This document shows, in pieces, positions 8,126 through 16,104 of a stretch of DNA of 64,000 bases (the stretch's first letter is position 1; each line of letters starts with the position of its first letter). This DNA is from Arthrobacter sp. PAMC25564 (lineage in GTDB: Bacteria > Actinomycetota > Actinomycetes > Actinomycetales > Micrococcaceae). The translations under genes were made by a program, and so were the position numbers. The stretch lies in NCBI RefSeq assembly GCF_004798705.1, contig NZ_CP039290.1:3100001-3164000 (forward strand). The letters are read 5' to 3'. The notes under the pieces are model-generated. The model was not told where the DNA came from. It did not search any database and was given only the letters and a program-made list of their open reading frames with translations.

Positions 8126-9466
8126 ATGTCTTCACAAACCATAAAGCGCAATAATCATTTCAAGCTGGGAGCCGCCACAGTCGCTGGCACCACGCTCGAG
8201 TACTATGACTTCTTCATCTACGGGACGTCCGCCGCACTCGTGTTCGGCAAGCTCTTCTTCCCCAGTTATAGCCCCCTCGCTGGGACCTTGGCTGCTTTTG
8301 CTACATTTGCAGTGGGCTTTTTCGCCAGACCCGTCGGCGCCGTCATTTTCGGCCATCTGGGAGACCGACTCGGCCGACGGACTACTCTCATTTGGTCCTT
8401 GGCCCTGATGGGAGGTGCAACCGTGTTGATCGGTTGCCTTCCAACCGAGGCGCAAATAGGATGGCTCGCTCCCGCCCTGCTGGTATTTCTCCGGTTTGCC
8501 CAAGGTATCGCCCTCGGCGGGGAGTATGGCGGAGCCGCCCTTATGCTCGTCGAGCATGCTCCGGACAACAGACGGGGTTTTTATGGAAGCCTTGTCTACA
8601 TCGGCGCACCGGGTGGGCTTCTGCTGGCAACGGCGGCCGTGAACATCAGCACCGCCATCTCGGGAGACGCCTTCACCGCCTGGGGCTGGAGACTTCCGTT
8701 CCTCGCGAGTTCGGTACTTTTTATCGTCACTGTGTTCATACGTCTAAGTCTTGAAGAGAGCCCAGTCTTCGCCGCCCTGGCCAAGGGCGACAGTAGGGAA
8801 CGCGCTCCGATTGGCAGACTGTTCAAGACGCAATGGCGCGACATCCTGCTCGCCATCGGCGTGGTTGCGCCTGCATCAGTGCTCTTCTACGTAGTGAGCA
8901 CGTACGCGATATCGTACGGAACGACAGTCGCATCGATCTCGAGCAGCTCCTTGCTCAACTCTCTGCTACTGGCCGCGACCATTTACCTTTTCGCCATCCC
9001 GCTGTTCGGGTGGCTCAGCGATGTGTTCTCCCTGAAGGCGATCATTCTCGTTGGGTGCGCAATTACTGTCCCCTCCTGCTTCTTGCTCTTCACCGCCGTG
9101 GACTCCAAATCCTCCACATTGACTTTCATAGTCATGACTGTGGCCCTCGCAGGAGCTCACGCCGCCCTGATCGCCCCTCAGCCCGCGTTGCTCGCAAGCC
9201 GCTTTGATCCCCGCGTCAGGTTCACTGGGGTCGCGGTGAGCCAGACTCTGTCCGTGAGTGTCCTCAGCGGCTCGACGCCATTCCTTGCTACTCTTCTGTT
9301 TGGATGGACTGGCTCTACCATTCTGATCAGTTCCTGGGTGGCATTCTGGGGATTGGTGGGGGCGGCAGGGGTCGTGGTTCTAGCCAAGCGCCCGGTGTAC
9401 GTGAATACTGAGGTCGTCGAAGCTGTCGTGCATAGCGACGATGATTCGACTTTTCCTGTGGTCTAA
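8126..9466 (+). CDS. MFS transporter, metabolite:H+ symporter (MHS) family
   Basis: The 446-residue product has twelve predicted membrane segments and the MHS hallmarks. These are the N-terminal TLEYYDFFIYG motif, the loop GHLGDRLGRR between segments 2 and 3, FAQGIALGGEYGGA in segment 4, and a polar C-terminal tail. Relatives import shikimate, proline/betaine, alpha-ketoglutarate, or aromatic acids such as protocatechuate with protons. The substrate here is probably a carboxylate used by the neighbouring catabolic genes. GC content and codon choice look lower than the flanking operons, suggesting separate acquisition. A GAAAGGAAG ribosome site precedes ATG 8126, and a strong terminator follows. 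Confidence 0.88.
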   Translation: MSSQTIKRNNHFKLGAATVAGTTLEYYDFFIYGTSAALVFGKLFFPSYSPLAGTLAAFATFAVGFFARPVGAVIFGHLGDRLGRRTTLIWSLALMGGATVLIGCLPTEAQIGWLAPALLVFLRFAQGIALGGEYGGAALMLVEHAPDNRRGFYGSLVYIGAPGGLLLATAAVNISTAISGDAFTAWGWRLPFLASSVLFIVTVFIRLSLEESPVFAALAKGDSRERAPIGRLFKTQWRDILLAIGVVAPASVLFYVVSTYAISYGTTVASISSSSLLNSLLLAATIYLFAIPLFGWLSDVFSLKAIILVGCAITVPSCFLLFTAVDSKSSTLTFIVMTVALAGAHAALIAPQPALLASRFDPRVRFTGVAVSQTLSVSVLSGSTPFLATLLFGWTGSTILISSWVAFWGLVGAAGVVVLAKRPVYVNTEVVEAVVHSDDDSTFPVV

Positions 9467-9478
9467 GGCTGGCTCTTC

Positions 9479-9525
9479 AAATGCGGCCTTGGATTTGATG
9501 GATGATCAAATCCAAGGCCGCATTT
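9479..9525 (+). terminator. Perfect 20-bp hairpin terminator after the MFS gene
   Basis: Arms 9479-9498 and 9506-9525 are perfectly complementary over 20 bp with a 7-base loop. The right arm ends in CATTT and the left begins AAATG, so the structure can act in both directions. It begins 12 bp after the MFS stop. Confidence 0.85.
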
Positions 9526-9540
9526 ACCTAAAGAAGGCTA

Positions 9541-9666
9541 GCTGTATTACCCACGGGAATTAATGACGCGGATTACTGGTGGCTGCCCCTTGAGGTGTGG
9601 CCTCGGTGATTGTAGTCATGGAGCCAGGTTCGGTGCCTGGCCGCCAACCGGGCGGCCCGGCGTCTA
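9541..9666 (-). pseudogene. IS481-family transposase relic (C-terminal end)
   Basis: On the minus strand, one frame reads ARHRTWLHDYNHRGHTS and, after a frameshift, LKGQPPVIRVINSRG followed by a stop. This is the C-terminal signature of IS481/IS3-type transposases (WLHxYNHRRPHTALGGxPPxxRV). No other part of the transposase is present and no inverted repeats were found. The element is a short decayed scar between the MFS terminator and the broken acyl-CoA synthetase. Confidence 0.7.
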
Positions 9667-9740
9667 ACCGACATAACGCTCGCCCCACGTGTCGGGGACC
9701 TGCTTGACGAGTACGATAATCTTCATTGATTTGCCTGTCT

Positions 9741-10091
9741 TCATTGATTCGTCCTTTCCTCGAATACCGGGCGATCTGAAGCGCCGGATTCAGCCGTCAG
9801 CTGTCGCTTGAGGATCTTGCCGGTTGCTGTCATGGGCAGCGAGGTCACGATCTCGATGACGCGTGGATACTTGTACGCCGCCATCTGGATCTCGCTCCAT
9901 GAGCGCAACTCTTCGGCCGTGAGAGTCGAGCCTTCCTTGAGGATCACAAACGCCTTGACCTCCTCGCCATGCCGTCGCCTCGGGGCGACCGAGGCAGCCC
10001 TTCGACCACGAGGCTCGATCCGCCTCAGGTGGCCTGGCGGGTTCGTCCAAGTGCGGGTGCGCCTGGGGCCAATGTCAGTGCGTCCGGTCAT
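9741..10091 (-). pseudogene. Acyl-CoA synthetase with large internal deletion
   Basis: The 116-codon frame begins MTGRTDIGPRRTR, matching the N-terminus of the intact synthetase at 4950-6647 (MTGRNDI, then a conserved RIEPR). It ends with a C-terminal domain: HGEEVKAFVILKEGS, YKYPRVIEIV, and the catalytic-lysine motif TATGKILKR. About 450 residues, including the whole P-loop and acyl pocket, are missing between residue 30 and residue 40 of the frame. The fusion kept the reading frame, so a small peptide could still be made, but it cannot adenylate a substrate. It is divergent from the liv-type operon, as an intact gene would have been. Confidence 0.85.
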
Positions 10092-10374
10092 GCGGCCATT
10101 GTCTCAACCTCGGGTTCAGTAGAAAACGACAGTGTTCCTCCTGTGGAACATCCCCTGCGCCTATAAAACTCCAAGACGCCGCAAAACCAAATATTAGATT
10201 TGCTTATGTTATTCAAAAGATTCCTGTCCTTTTCCACTGAATGCTACCAGTGTCACACTTCAGGGATGGTGTCCTGGCTCACAGAGCCACCGGCCGAAAC
10301 GGGCCCCCCGTCACGACACCAACGACCGGCATCGCTCCAGCGGTCCCACCCCCCATCCCAGAAAGGCGTGAGCA
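10092..10374 (+). promoter_or_regulatory. Promoter and leader of the liv-type importer operon
   Basis: This 283-bp gap contains the element CCTGTCCTTTTC at 10223-10234 (one mismatch from the copies at 7687 and 960), an AT-rich stretch at about 10180-10220, and AGAAAGGCGTGAGC just before the ATG. It aligns with the diverged copy at 7556-7800. Promoter hexamers cannot be chosen reliably. Confidence 0.5.
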
Positions 10375-11589
10375 ATGAAGCACACGTACGCTGCATCCCT
10401 CACCGCTGCAGCCTTGGCAGTGGCCACCCTAACCGGCTGCGGCGCAGCCTCCTCCTCGGGCTCCGCCGGCCCCTCCGGCTCCACCGGATCTTCCAGCGCC
10501 GGAGTCACCGACGACGCGATCACCCTGGGTGCGTCCTACCCGCTGACGGGTGTCGTGTCGGCCTCGTGCGTTCCGATCGTGCGCGGTGCGCAGGCGTGGA
10601 TCGACAAGGTCAACGCCGAGGGCGGCGTGAACGGTCGCCAGATCAAGATCGAGGCCCTCGACGACGCCTACCAGGCACCGAAGGCACTCAGCAACGCACG
10701 GGAGCTGGCGCAGAAGCCGGCCTTTGCGTTCTTCAACGGCTGCGGCAGCATCGCGCCAACGTCCATCCAGCAGGTCGCCAAGCCGGACAACATCCCCTTC
10801 CTTCTGCCTGCCGTCGGTAGGACGGCGTCGAACGAGGGGCCGAACTTCTTCACCATGATGCCGTCCTATGCCGCCCAGCTCTCGGGCCTCGTACCGTGGG
10901 CACTCAAGAACGGCGGCACCGGCTCGGTATTGCTGGTCAACACCAAGCTGCCCGACTCTGCCGCAACGGCGACCGCCGTCGAGAACGCCGTGAAGGACTC
11001 GGGCGGCACCTTCCTCGGCACCGAGACGGTTTCGGTCGGCGAGCCCGACTTCGGGCCGCTGGTGCTCAAGCTCAAGCAGCAACGCCCCGACTACCTCGTC
11101 TTCAACGGCACGCCGGACGACGGCACCAAGCTCTTCACCACGATCTCTGCGCAGGACGCCTTTCCCGCGAAGAAAATCCTCATGACGGCTCCGCTGGCCT
11201 ACGCCGACTTCATCTCAAAGACTACAAACGCCGACGAACGGCTCGTCATCAGCCTCCCGACGGTGCCGTGGGGTGACCCCGCAGCCAAGGAGTGCGAGGA
11301 CGCCTTCAACGCGGCCTCCCCGAAGGTCCAGTCCACCGGCTTCAGTCTCTTCGCCTGCGCGTCGGCGCAACTGCTGGTCCAAACCCTCAAGGACACCGGC
11401 AAGGATCTCACCCGCGAGGGCGTGATCAAGACGCTCGAGGGATACAAGGACAAGCAGTTCTCCCAGTTACTCGCGCCCGTGACGTTCTCGTCGACGCAGC
11501 ACACCGGCCTGCAGAAGATGTACGTCGTCACCAACCAGGGCGGCGCCCTGAAGACGCTTGACACCTTCCCGCTTAACTCCGGCAACTGA
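10375..11589 (+). CDS. ABC transporter substrate-binding lipoprotein, branched-chain amino acid (HAAT) type
   Basis: The 404-residue protein begins with a lipoprotein signal peptide: basic MKHTY, a hydrophobic stretch, and lipobox LTGC with the lipidated cysteine at residue 22. A Ser/Gly/Pro linker follows. The rest is a type I periplasmic-binding fold of the LivJ class (GASYPLTG near residue 50, LDDAYQAPKALSNAREL, then two lobes). It would capture a ligand outside the membrane for the permeases encoded next. Such systems carry amino acids, short amides, urea, or aromatic carboxylates. Linkage to CoA-ligase genes favours an aromatic or organic acid, but that is inference. It is the first gene of a four-gene operon. 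Confidence 0.9.
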   Translation: MKHTYAASLTAAALAVATLTGCGAASSSGSAGPSGSTGSSSAGVTDDAITLGASYPLTGVVSASCVPIVRGAQAWIDKVNAEGGVNGRQIKIEALDDAYQAPKALSNARELAQKPAFAFFNGCGSIAPTSIQQVAKPDNIPFLLPAVGRTASNEGPNFFTMMPSYAAQLSGLVPWALKNGGTGSVLLVNTKLPDSAATATAVENAVKDSGGTFLGTETVSVGEPDFGPLVLKLKQQRPDYLVFNGTPDDGTKLFTTISAQDAFPAKKILMTAPLAYADFISKTTNADERLVISLPTVPWGDPAAKECEDAFNAASPKVQSTGFSLFACASAQLLVQTLKDTGKDLTREGVIKTLEGYKDKQFSQLLAPVTFSSTQHTGLQKMYVVTNQGGALKTLDTFPLNSGN

Positions 11590-11911
11590 GGAGCAGGTTC
11601 GCTATGTCGCTCCTAATCGGTGCTCTGGCTCTCGGGCTCAGTGGCGGTGTGCTCTACGGCATGATCGCGTTCGCCGTCGTCTGGCTCTACAAGTGCACGG
11701 GCGTGGTGAACTTCGCGCAAGGCGCGATGGCCACCCTCTCGGCCTTCCTCGTCTGGAACCTCGTTTCGGAGCACGGCCTCCCCGGCTGGCTAGCGGTGCT
11801 CTGCGCGCTGGCCGCCGGGGCGGTCACCGGCATCCTCTGCTACCTGCTAGTGATCAGGATCAACGACGGCGCCCCCAGCGAGAACATGCTCATGCGGACT
11901 CTCGCGCTGTT
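11532..11911 (+). repeat. 380-bp direct repeat, copy 2 (in the intact operon)
   Basis: This is the functional counterpart of 6830-7209, with one base difference at 11648. It covers the 3' end of the binding-protein gene, the intergenic ribosome site and the 5' third of livH. The two copies are in direct orientation, so recombination between them would delete the 4.7 kb carrying the MFS gene. Confidence 0.95.
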
Positions 11912-12485
11912 CCTGCTCATCTCCGCAGCGCTCGACCACGAGTGGGGAGCCAACAGCCCGTACACCTTCCCGAAGCTATTGCCCAGCGGATCCGCGTTCC
12001 AGGTCGGCGGGGCGACGATCACCTGGTTGTCGGTCACCACGATCCTGCTCGGCCTTCTCTGCGCAGTGGTCGCCTGGGTCTTCTTCAAGAAGACCCGCTG
12101 GGGGCTGCTCTTCCTCGCACTCGCCGACAATGCCGATGCCGCAACCGTCGTCGGTGTTCCGGTGCGCAAGCTCAGCGCGATGGCGTGGGGGGTCTCGGGC
12201 CTCGTCGCTGTGCTCGTCGGCGTGCTCGTGGCGTCAAGCACCTTGCTCTCGGTTAGTCTCACCGATCCGTACCTGCTCTTCGCCCTCGCCGCAGCGGTTC
12301 TCGGCGGATTGGACAGCATGGAGGGAGCGATGCTCGGTGGGATGCTCGTGGGCGTGATCGACAGCATCGGAACCGTCTACTTCGGCAAGGACGTAGCGAC
12401 CCTGCTCGTCTTCTTCGTATTCCTGCTCACCCTGCTCTACCGCCCGCGGGGAATCCTCGGCCGGCCCAACCTGCAACGCGTGTGA
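11604..12485 (+). CDS. Branched-chain-type ABC transporter permease (LivH-like)
   Basis: This 293-residue integral membrane protein has about eight hydrophobic segments. Typical LivH landmarks are YKCTGVVNFAQGAMATL near residue 32, and in the C-terminal third the AAAVLGGLDSMEGAMLGG stretch (residues about 230-247), which corresponds to the EAA-like cytoplasmic loop contacting the ATPase. It pairs with the LivM half of the next gene to form the translocation channel. It lies 14 bp after the binding-protein gene with GAGGAGCAGG as ribosome site. The fragment at 6902-7309 duplicates its first third. Confidence 0.92.
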   Translation: MSLLIGALALGLSGGVLYGMIAFAVVWLYKCTGVVNFAQGAMATLSAFLVWNLVSEHGLPGWLAVLCALAAGAVTGILCYLLVIRINDGAPSENMLMRTLALFLLISAALDHEWGANSPYTFPKLLPSGSAFQVGGATITWLSVTTILLGLLCAVVAWVFFKKTRWGLLFLALADNADAATVVGVPVRKLSAMAWGVSGLVAVLVGVLVASSTLLSVSLTDPYLLFALAAAVLGGLDSMEGAMLGGMLVGVIDSIGTVYFGKDVATLLVFFVFLLTLLYRPRGILGRPNLQRV

Positions 12486-12492
12486 GGTAAAC

Positions 12493-14301
12493 ATGACCAT
12501 AAACCGCCCGATGCTGGCGAAATACGGCCCGTGGGCTGTCGCCGCGGCGCTCCTCGTCGGACTCCCCTACTCCGGCATCACCTTCAACATCGAGACGGCT
12601 CTCTCGCTCGGCCTCATCTACGCCATCGCTGCCGTTGGCCTGGACGTATTTATGGGATACGCCGGGCAGTTGAGCTTCGGGCACTTCGGCTTCGTGGCCT
12701 GCGGCGCCTACATCTCCGCGATCGCCGGGGACCAGTGGTCGCTGAACCCGTGGCTCGCTCTCGTCCTCGCGGTCCTTGGCACCATGCTCATTGCCACGCT
12801 CATCGGCATCCCCATGGTGCGCCTGCCCGAGATCGGCTCCTCGCTCGTCAGCTTCTTCTTCGCCTTCATCGTCGTCGTGCTGCTCACCGGCAACCTGCTC
12901 ATCGACATCACCCACGGGTCGACCGGGATCATGGTCACCCCTGCAACACTCGGCGGCATCGATCTGAACCAGGGCGAAGGCCTTTACTACACCGCGCTGG
13001 CGGCCCTGGGGCTCGCCACGCTGACGACGTCGATCTACGTCAGCTCCCGTTTCGGAAAAATGCTGCGCCTTATCCGGCACAACCCTACGGTCGCCACATC
13101 GTTGGGGACTCGGGTTGACCGCGCCAAGCTTGTCGCCTTCGTCTACTCCGCTGCGTGGTGCGCCGTCTCCGGATTCCTCTTCGGGCAGTCGCTCGGCACC
13201 CTGATTCCGGACGCATTCTCCCCGTACCAATCGATCTACCTGGCGATGATTGTGGTTCTCGGCGGTCTCGGATCGGTGTACGGTCCGATCCTCGGCGCTC
13301 TCTTCTACGCCATCGTCACCGAGCTATCGTTCGGGGCTGGCTCGACGAGCGGCATCGTGCTCGCCCTCGTCATCCTTCTGGTCCTGGTGCTGATGCCGAC
13401 TGGTCTACGCGGCTTACTATTGGCCGCGATACGCACCGTCCGCAAGGCGGCCTCCAGTAAGCCCCCGATTCCAGCGGGGACGCTCGCAGCGACCGGGAGC
13501 GCAGACGCGAACCTCACCGTGCTTCCCCACCGCGGCGGGTCGAAGGAGACCCTCACCACCGTGCTTCCCCGCCGCGGCGGGTCGAAGGAGATCCTCACAG
13601 TGGAGGCGCTTCGGGTGTCCTTCGGTGGCGTCCACGCGCTCCAGGACGTCGACATCGCCATCCGGGAAGGAACAATCCACGGCATCGTCGGCCCGAACGG
13701 TGCCGGCAAGACCACGCTGCTCAACTCCATCTGCGGTTACATCCGCTACGACGGAACTATCACGTTCGACGGCACCCACGAACTCTCCCGGCTGCATCCT
13801 TCCCGCTTGCGCCGCCTTGGGATCGCGCGCACCTTCCAGCACCCCGCACTGGCCAAATCGCTCACCGCGAAAGAAAATGTCGAGCTTGGCATGTACGCCG
13901 TGGACGTTGAGCGATCGGCTGATCTCGTAGCAGAACTGCTCACGCTCGCCCGAATCCCGGAATCACTCTGGGATGTCCCGGCGAGCCAGCTGAGCCTCGC
14001 CGAGCTCAAGGTCGTTGACGTCGCACGGGCCTTGGCCTCAAAGCCGCGTCTGCTCCTGCTCGACGAGCCCACCGCCGGCCTGGAGAGCGACGAGATGGCT
14101 GTGATGGCGGGGATTTTAGAGGCCGCAGTCACCCGCGGCACGACCGTCCTTGTCATCTCCCACCACGTGGGGTTCCTCCAGCGACTCGCCGACGATGTCA
14201 CAGTGCTCGATTTTGGCAAGTCGATCGCGTCCGGCTCATTCGACTCCGTCTTCTCCGATCCGGTCGTGGTCGACGCCTTCCTGGGAGTGAGTGTCTCATG
14301 A
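12493..14301 (+). CDS. Fused ABC permease and ATP-binding protein (LivM-LivG)
   Basis: The 602-residue protein joins two subunits. Residues 1 to about 320 form a LivM-type permease with some nine or ten membrane segments (GYAGQLSFGHFGFVACGAY near 54, the GGLGSVYGPILGA loop near 257). From about 369 a LivG-type ATPase follows: Walker A GPNGAGKTT near 400, a degenerate signature LSLAELK near 500 in place of LSGGQ, Walker B LLLLDEPTAGL near 521, and the H-loop SHHVGFL. The linker contains a duplicated 14-residue unit (342-369). Fusion tethers one nucleotide-binding domain to one permease. LivH and LivF remain separate subunits. Confidence 0.92.
   Translation: MTINRPMLAKYGPWAVAAALLVGLPYSGITFNIETALSLGLIYAIAAVGLDVFMGYAGQLSFGHFGFVACGAYISAIAGDQWSLNPWLALVLAVLGTMLIATLIGIPMVRLPEIGSSLVSFFFAFIVVVLLTGNLLIDITHGSTGIMVTPATLGGIDLNQGEGLYYTALAALGLATLTTSIYVSSRFGKMLRLIRHNPTVATSLGTRVDRAKLVAFVYSAAWCAVSGFLFGQSLGTLIPDAFSPYQSIYLAMIVVLGGLGSVYGPILGALFYAIVTELSFGAGSTSGIVLALVILLVLVLMPTGLRGLLLAAIRTVRKAASSKPPIPAGTLAATGSADANLTVLPHRGGSKETLTTVLPRRGGSKEILTVEALRVSFGGVHALQDVDIAIREGTIHGIVGPNGAGKTTLLNSICGYIRYDGTITFDGTHELSRLHPSRLRRLGIARTFQHPALAKSLTAKENVELGMYAVDVERSADLVAELLTLARIPESLWDVPASQLSLAELKVVDVARALASKPRLLLLDEPTAGLESDEMAVMAGILEAAVTRGTTVLVISHHVGFLQRLADDVTVLDFGKSIASGSFDSVFSDPVVVDAFLGVSVS
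13516..13599 (+). repeat. 42-bp in-frame tandem duplication in the LivM-LivG linker
   Basis: Units 13516-13557 and 13558-13599 match at 39 of 42 positions and encode TVLPHRGGSKETLT and TVLPRRGGSKEILT. The unit length is a multiple of three, so the frame is preserved. The unit lies exactly between the permease and ATPase domains. Confidence 0.95.
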
Positions 14302-14999
14302 CCGAAGCAACCCTAATCGTCACCGGACTAAAGGTCGCCTACGGCATCACCCCGGTGCTCCGCGACGTCAATTTGAGCGTTGCACCGGGCGAGGTCGTCG
14401 GTCTGGTCGGCCCGAACGGCGCCGGCAAGTCGACCACACTGCGCGCGATCTCCGGCTTGGTACGCCGGCAGGCGACCGCTCTCACCATCGGTGGCCACGA
14501 CGTTCCGGCGCGTCCCGAGGCCGCGGTCGCTCTCGGTATCGCGCACGTGCCCGAAGGGCGCGGGATGATGGCGGGTCTCACGACGCTCGAGAACATCCAG
14601 GTCGGCGCCATAGCAAACGGCAAGCCGCTCTCAGAGGGGGAGCTTGAGGGTCTTTACACCCTCTTTCCGCGGCTCCCAGAGCTCGCTAAGCGTCGCACCG
14701 GCACGTTGAGCGGCGGCGAGCAGCAGATGGTTGCGATCGCGCGCGGTCTTGCCGCACGCCCGAGCATCCTCATGATCGACGAGCTGAGCCTCGGCCTCGC
14801 CCCGAAGATCGTAACGCAACTGCTGAGCTCGCTGATGGAAGAGGCCATTCACCGAAGGATCGGGATCCTGCTAGTCGACCAGAACGTCCGTGCCCTCGGC
14901 AGCGTGTGTAGCCGCATGTGGGCACTGCGCCACGGAGTCTCCGAGCCGGTCTCGGGTACGGAGAGCCAGTACTCCGACCTCTACTTCTCCGTGCGGTAG
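14298..14999 (+). CDS. ABC transporter ATP-binding protein (LivF-like)
   Basis: The 233-residue protein is a complete LivF-type nucleotide-binding domain: Walker A GPNGAGKST near residue 38, the canonical signature LSGGEQQMVAIARGL near 137, Walker B ILMIDELSLGLAP near 157, and the D-loop and switch region LLVDQNV. Its ATG overlaps the TGA of the LivM-LivG gene (ATGA), so the two are coupled. It should dimerise with the LivG half of the fusion. Since that half has a degenerate signature, the ATP sites would be asymmetric, with the intact LSGGE supplied by this protein. The operon ends in a strong terminator. Confidence 0.93.
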   Translation: MTEATLIVTGLKVAYGITPVLRDVNLSVAPGEVVGLVGPNGAGKSTTLRAISGLVRRQATALTIGGHDVPARPEAAVALGIAHVPEGRGMMAGLTTLENIQVGAIANGKPLSEGELEGLYTLFPRLPELAKRRTGTLSGGEQQMVAIARGLAARPSILMIDELSLGLAPKIVTQLLSSLMEEAIHRRIGILLVDQNVRALGSVCSRMWALRHGVSEPVSGTESQYSDLYFSVR

Positions 15000-15012
15000 C
15001 CGGCCTGAAACA

Positions 15013-15053
15013 GTCGGAAGGCCCCGACCCTCACCGGGTTGGGGCCTTCCGAC
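15013..15053 (+). terminator. Terminator of the liv-type operon
   Basis: Arms 15013-15030 and 15036-15053 form an 18-bp stem with one G-U pair and a 5-base loop, starting 13 bp after the livF stop. The 3' flank is TTGAGC, so the U-tract is weak, but the stem is very stable. Confidence 0.8.
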
Positions 15054-15772
15054 TTGAGCAATGATCAAACCGGGATCCCCTAGGTGCGGCCGGACTGGGC
15101 ATGCATCTCCTACACGGCGAAGGCGGTGTTGATCAGCTGCACCATGAGCGCGGCCTGCGCCGCGGTTTTGTCCTTACTCGCTGCGGCCAGGAACAGCATC
15201 GCGGTTCCCGCGAGGGAGGGCATCAGGCTCGACCAGTGCGGTGGCGTTGCACGTGTACTCGGCCCAGGCATCCAGGTCGGGGGTGGCTTGCTCAGGCCCG
15301 GTGTCGATGGCACTGGTCCGTCTCCCGATGATTCCTCGCCGCAGAGTTGCTGGGGCCTCTATGTGCTCCCTCGTCTGCGTGCGGCCGCGGTATCTCCAGC
15401 TCGGCTATCAACACCGGATGCGGGGATGCCCTGGTTCGTCTGGGCGGCCACCGGTGGACGATCCACCCGCTGCTAGCTGAATACGACAAGGACTCCGGAG
15501 ACCTTGCTCTCCGGAGTCCTTGTTTTCGGTTTCAGGCCGCTGCCGGCTTGGCGATAAGGCAGAAAGAGTGGAGGCCCAGTCCACCATCGGGTACAACCCG
15601 TGCGCGGCCGATCATGCATCTGATGCAGTCCGGCGCAGAAAACTCCTTGTCGGGGCCCTCCCCCAGACTGAAACCCAGCAGTTGAGAATGCTCGGCATTC
15701 CCAACATGCTCAGGGCTGGAAGGCGGCACGACGTCGGCTGTAATGCAGTCTTTGCTTGCATTGACAGTATTT
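15054..15772. other. 719-bp gap with no convincing gene
   Basis: Short frames exist on both strands. Examples are a minus-strand 67-codon frame ending at 15110 with an Ala/Leu-rich C-terminus and a minus-strand 65-codon frame at 15532-15729. None has a credible start, ribosome site or recognisable domain. A strong terminator at 15486-15523 in the middle suggests that a rightward gene once ended near 15476. I read the gap as decayed sequence. Confidence 0.5.
15486..15527 (+). terminator. Orphan intrinsic terminator
   Basis: Perfect 16-bp arms 15486-15501 and 15508-15523 with a 6-base loop are followed by TTTT, the best U-tract in the left third of the window. No gene that I can recognise ends just upstream, so the terminator has outlived its gene or serves read-through from the liv operon. 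Confidence 0.8.
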
Positions 15773-16027
15773 CTAAGGTCCGAACTGTCTTCCGGGCGTC
15801 GGTGGCGCCGCCCTGAATACTAGTTGTTCGGGGCAGATCCTTAGCTCGAATCCGCTGGCACGCTCAAGGAGACGGCGGGGTTCATTCGCCTCGGCTGCCA
15901 CCCATGCGATTGCGCAGTCTTCTGTCGCTTCGTCGATGACGCCGGTTCGTTGCAGAGTGCCGTTGAGCCAGATCTCCACCTCGGCTCCGCGGAGTCTTGG
16001 CCAGTCGTCGAATCTGATGAATTTCAT
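15773..16027 (-). CDS. Small hypothetical protein, 84 residues
   Basis: This small acidic protein starts MKFIRFDDWPRLRG, behind GTGAGGCACCC, and contains a predicted all-beta stretch (AEVEIWLNGTLQRTGVIDEATEDCAIAWVA region) with two tryptophans. I do not recognise the family. It follows the aldolase gene of the meta-cleavage operon on the same strand, but a 16-bp hairpin (16049-16091) separates them, so it may be expressed at a lower level or from its own start. Reading-frame quality, ribosome site and spacing support a real gene. A role as a small accessory or regulatory protein of the operon is a guess. Confidence 0.65.
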   Translation of the reverse strand: MKFIRFDDWPRLRGAEVEIWLNGTLQRTGVIDEATEDCAIAWVAAEANEPRRLLERASGFELRICPEQLVFRAAPPTPGRQFGP

Positions 16028-16048
16028 GGGTGCCTCACGTGTGTCGGG

Positions 16049-16091
16049 AAGCAGGGGGCGTCGGACTCACTGCGCCCGACGCCCCCTGCTT
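16049..16091 (-). terminator. Hairpin between the aldolase gene and the 84-codon gene
   Basis: Arms 16049-16064 and 16076-16091 pair perfectly over 16 bp around an 11-base loop. In the direction of transcription the stem is followed by CCCGAC, with no U-run, so it may be a partial terminator or an RNA-stabilising 3' end of the six-gene transcript. Confidence 0.65.
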
Positions 16092-16104
16092 TCGAATCTG
16101 GTAC

